Positions 32,144-32,744 of a stretch of DNA of 32,744 nt are shown one piece after another. The stretch's first letter is position 1. Each line of letters starts with the position of its first letter. Below the pieces are notes generated by a model, which worked only from the letters and a program-made list of their open reading frames with translations, made no database searches and was not told the origin of the DNA. Made by a program: the position numbers and the translations under genes. Location of the stretch: positions 1-32,744 of the forward strand of contig JAHCAM010000028.1 of NCBI GenBank assembly GCA_019634895.1. Direction: 5' to 3'. This DNA is from Steroidobacteraceae bacterium (GTDB lineage: Bacteria > Pseudomonadota > Gammaproteobacteria > Steroidobacterales > Steroidobacteraceae).

Positions 32144-32744
32144 CCCGACACCTCGACCAGACGCCGGATCTCGCCGTAGTCCTCGAGCCGGATGGTGATC
32201 TCCACCGCCAGCGGGCGATCCCGCAGGAAGCGGTCCCCGGTGCCGCCGAGCGGCGGCCACTGCGCGTCCCAGTTGCGCCCGCCGTCCATGTAGCGGATCC
32301 CGATCTGCTCCACGCCGGGGAGCAGGCTGCGCCGGACCGGCTCGTTGGCGAGCGTGGGGTCGGTGACGGTCCAGTGCTCGCGGATGAGCGTGCGGTCCTC
32401 GATCCGGTAGCTGACGCGCTGCAGCGTGCCGCGCGGCGTGCCGGCGCCGTTCGGCCAGCCCGCGCGCGTCAGTTCGAACAGGGCCACGGAATTCGGGTCG
32501 CGCAGCAGCGACGGCCGGTAACCGTCGCCGATCAGTTCGCGCACCGGGCGCGGCGCGAGCGTGCGCAGGTCGCTGGTCATCAGCTGCACGGCGCGCTGCA
32601 CCTGGCGCAGGCGGTCCATGTGCGTGGCCGCGATCTCCGCCTGCAGGCGTGCGTCGCGCACCGCCCGGAAGCTCATGAGGCCCATGATCGCGAGGATCGC
32701 CACCGCCACCAGGATCTCGAGCAGCGTGAACCCGCGCTGGCGCC
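32140..32744 (-). CDS. gspJ: Type II secretion system minor pseudopilin J (5' end outside the window)
   Basis: 200 residues are visible before the right edge, reaching back through the prepilin cleavage site: RQRG followed by FTLLEILVAVAILAIMGL, with glutamate at +5. Only the first few leader residues are missing. The globular part with LIGDGYRPSLLRD, LEDYGEIRRLVEVSG and the calcium-binding-type acidic turns is that of GspJ, which joins GspI and GspK in the pseudopilus tip. The rest of the gsp operon (presumably gspI, H, G, F, E, D, C) should lie to the right; its promoter is not in view. Confidence 0.93.
   Translation of the reverse strand, partial: RQRGFTLLEILVAVAILAIMGLMSFRAVRDARLQAEIAATHMDRLRQVQRAVQLMTSDLRTLAPRPVRELIGDGYRPSLLRDPNSVALFELTRAGWPNGAGTPRGTLQRVSYRIEDRTLIREHWTVTDPTLANEPVRRSLLPGVEQIGIRYMDGGRNWDAQWPPLGGTGDRFLRDRPLAVEITIRLEDYGEIRRLVEVSG

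Overview
High-GC window (roughly 70 % G+C by eye) with dense, often overlapping genes. The type II secretion genes (gspJKLMN), the TonB-ExbB-ExbD-TPR module, the two-gene ETF, the beta-oxidation-type enzymes and an AddAB-like nuclease/helicase pair suggest a chromosomal segment of a high-GC gammaproteobacterium, perhaps near Xanthomonadales/Steroidobacteraceae/Nevskiales. That placement is inference from gene content; no rRNA or other phylogenetic marker is present. I see no phage, plasmid, CRISPR, tRNA or rRNA gene. The only mobile-looking item is one perfect 25-bp-arm palindrome.

Layout. (1) 1-2409: the 3' part of alanine dehydrogenase converges on a 596-residue acyl-CoA dehydrogenase. (2) 2410-6227: after the palindrome comes an operon of SDR oxidoreductase, histidine phosphatase, acyl-CoA dehydrogenase and APH-like kinase. 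The last two match the two halves of animal ACAD10/ACAD11 and the LvaC/LvaA pair of levulinate catabolism, so the operon probably handles 4-hydroxyacyl-CoAs through a phospho-intermediate. (3) 6228-9312: a secreted six-cysteine mini-protein, a SAM hydroxide adenosyltransferase, a small acidic protein with a good promoter and terminator, a diaminopimelate/ornithine-type decarboxylase, and a DMT exporter remnant with its middle deleted. (4) 9313-15070: two paralogous TonB proteins, ExbB, ExbD, a terminator, then two paralogous secreted TPR-like proteins. (5) 15067-18577: HMG-CoA lyase, peroxiredoxin and a MAPEG protein on the plus strand, converging with etfBA on the minus strand.

(6) 18578-22653: a 338-bp gap with a structured leader and a clear intrinsic terminator, then a four-gene Opp/Dpp-type ABC transporter (two permeases, two ATPases) whose genes are all coupled by 1-4-bp overlaps and which has no substrate-binding protein beside it. 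(7) 22721-28778: an AddB-like nuclease with an Fe-S cysteine pattern and an AddA-like helicase-nuclease. (8) 28775-32744: gspN, gspM, gspL, gspK and the start-proximal part of gspJ, read on the minus strand and running off the right edge.

How the parts may work together: the acyl-CoA dehydrogenases of regions 1-2 need an electron acceptor, which EtfAB of region 5 can provide, and HMG-CoA lyase adds a leucine/HMG-CoA exit to acetyl-CoA. The envelope part (TonB-ExbBD-TPR, T2SS, peptide ABC transporter) looks like a secrete-and-import lifestyle on polymers. The most interesting items are the ACAD11-like operon with its altered phosphatase and catalytic residues, the duplicated TonB/TPR module with conserved cysteine pairs, the leader-terminator before the transporter, and the six-cysteine secreted peptide with tandem half-sites upstream.
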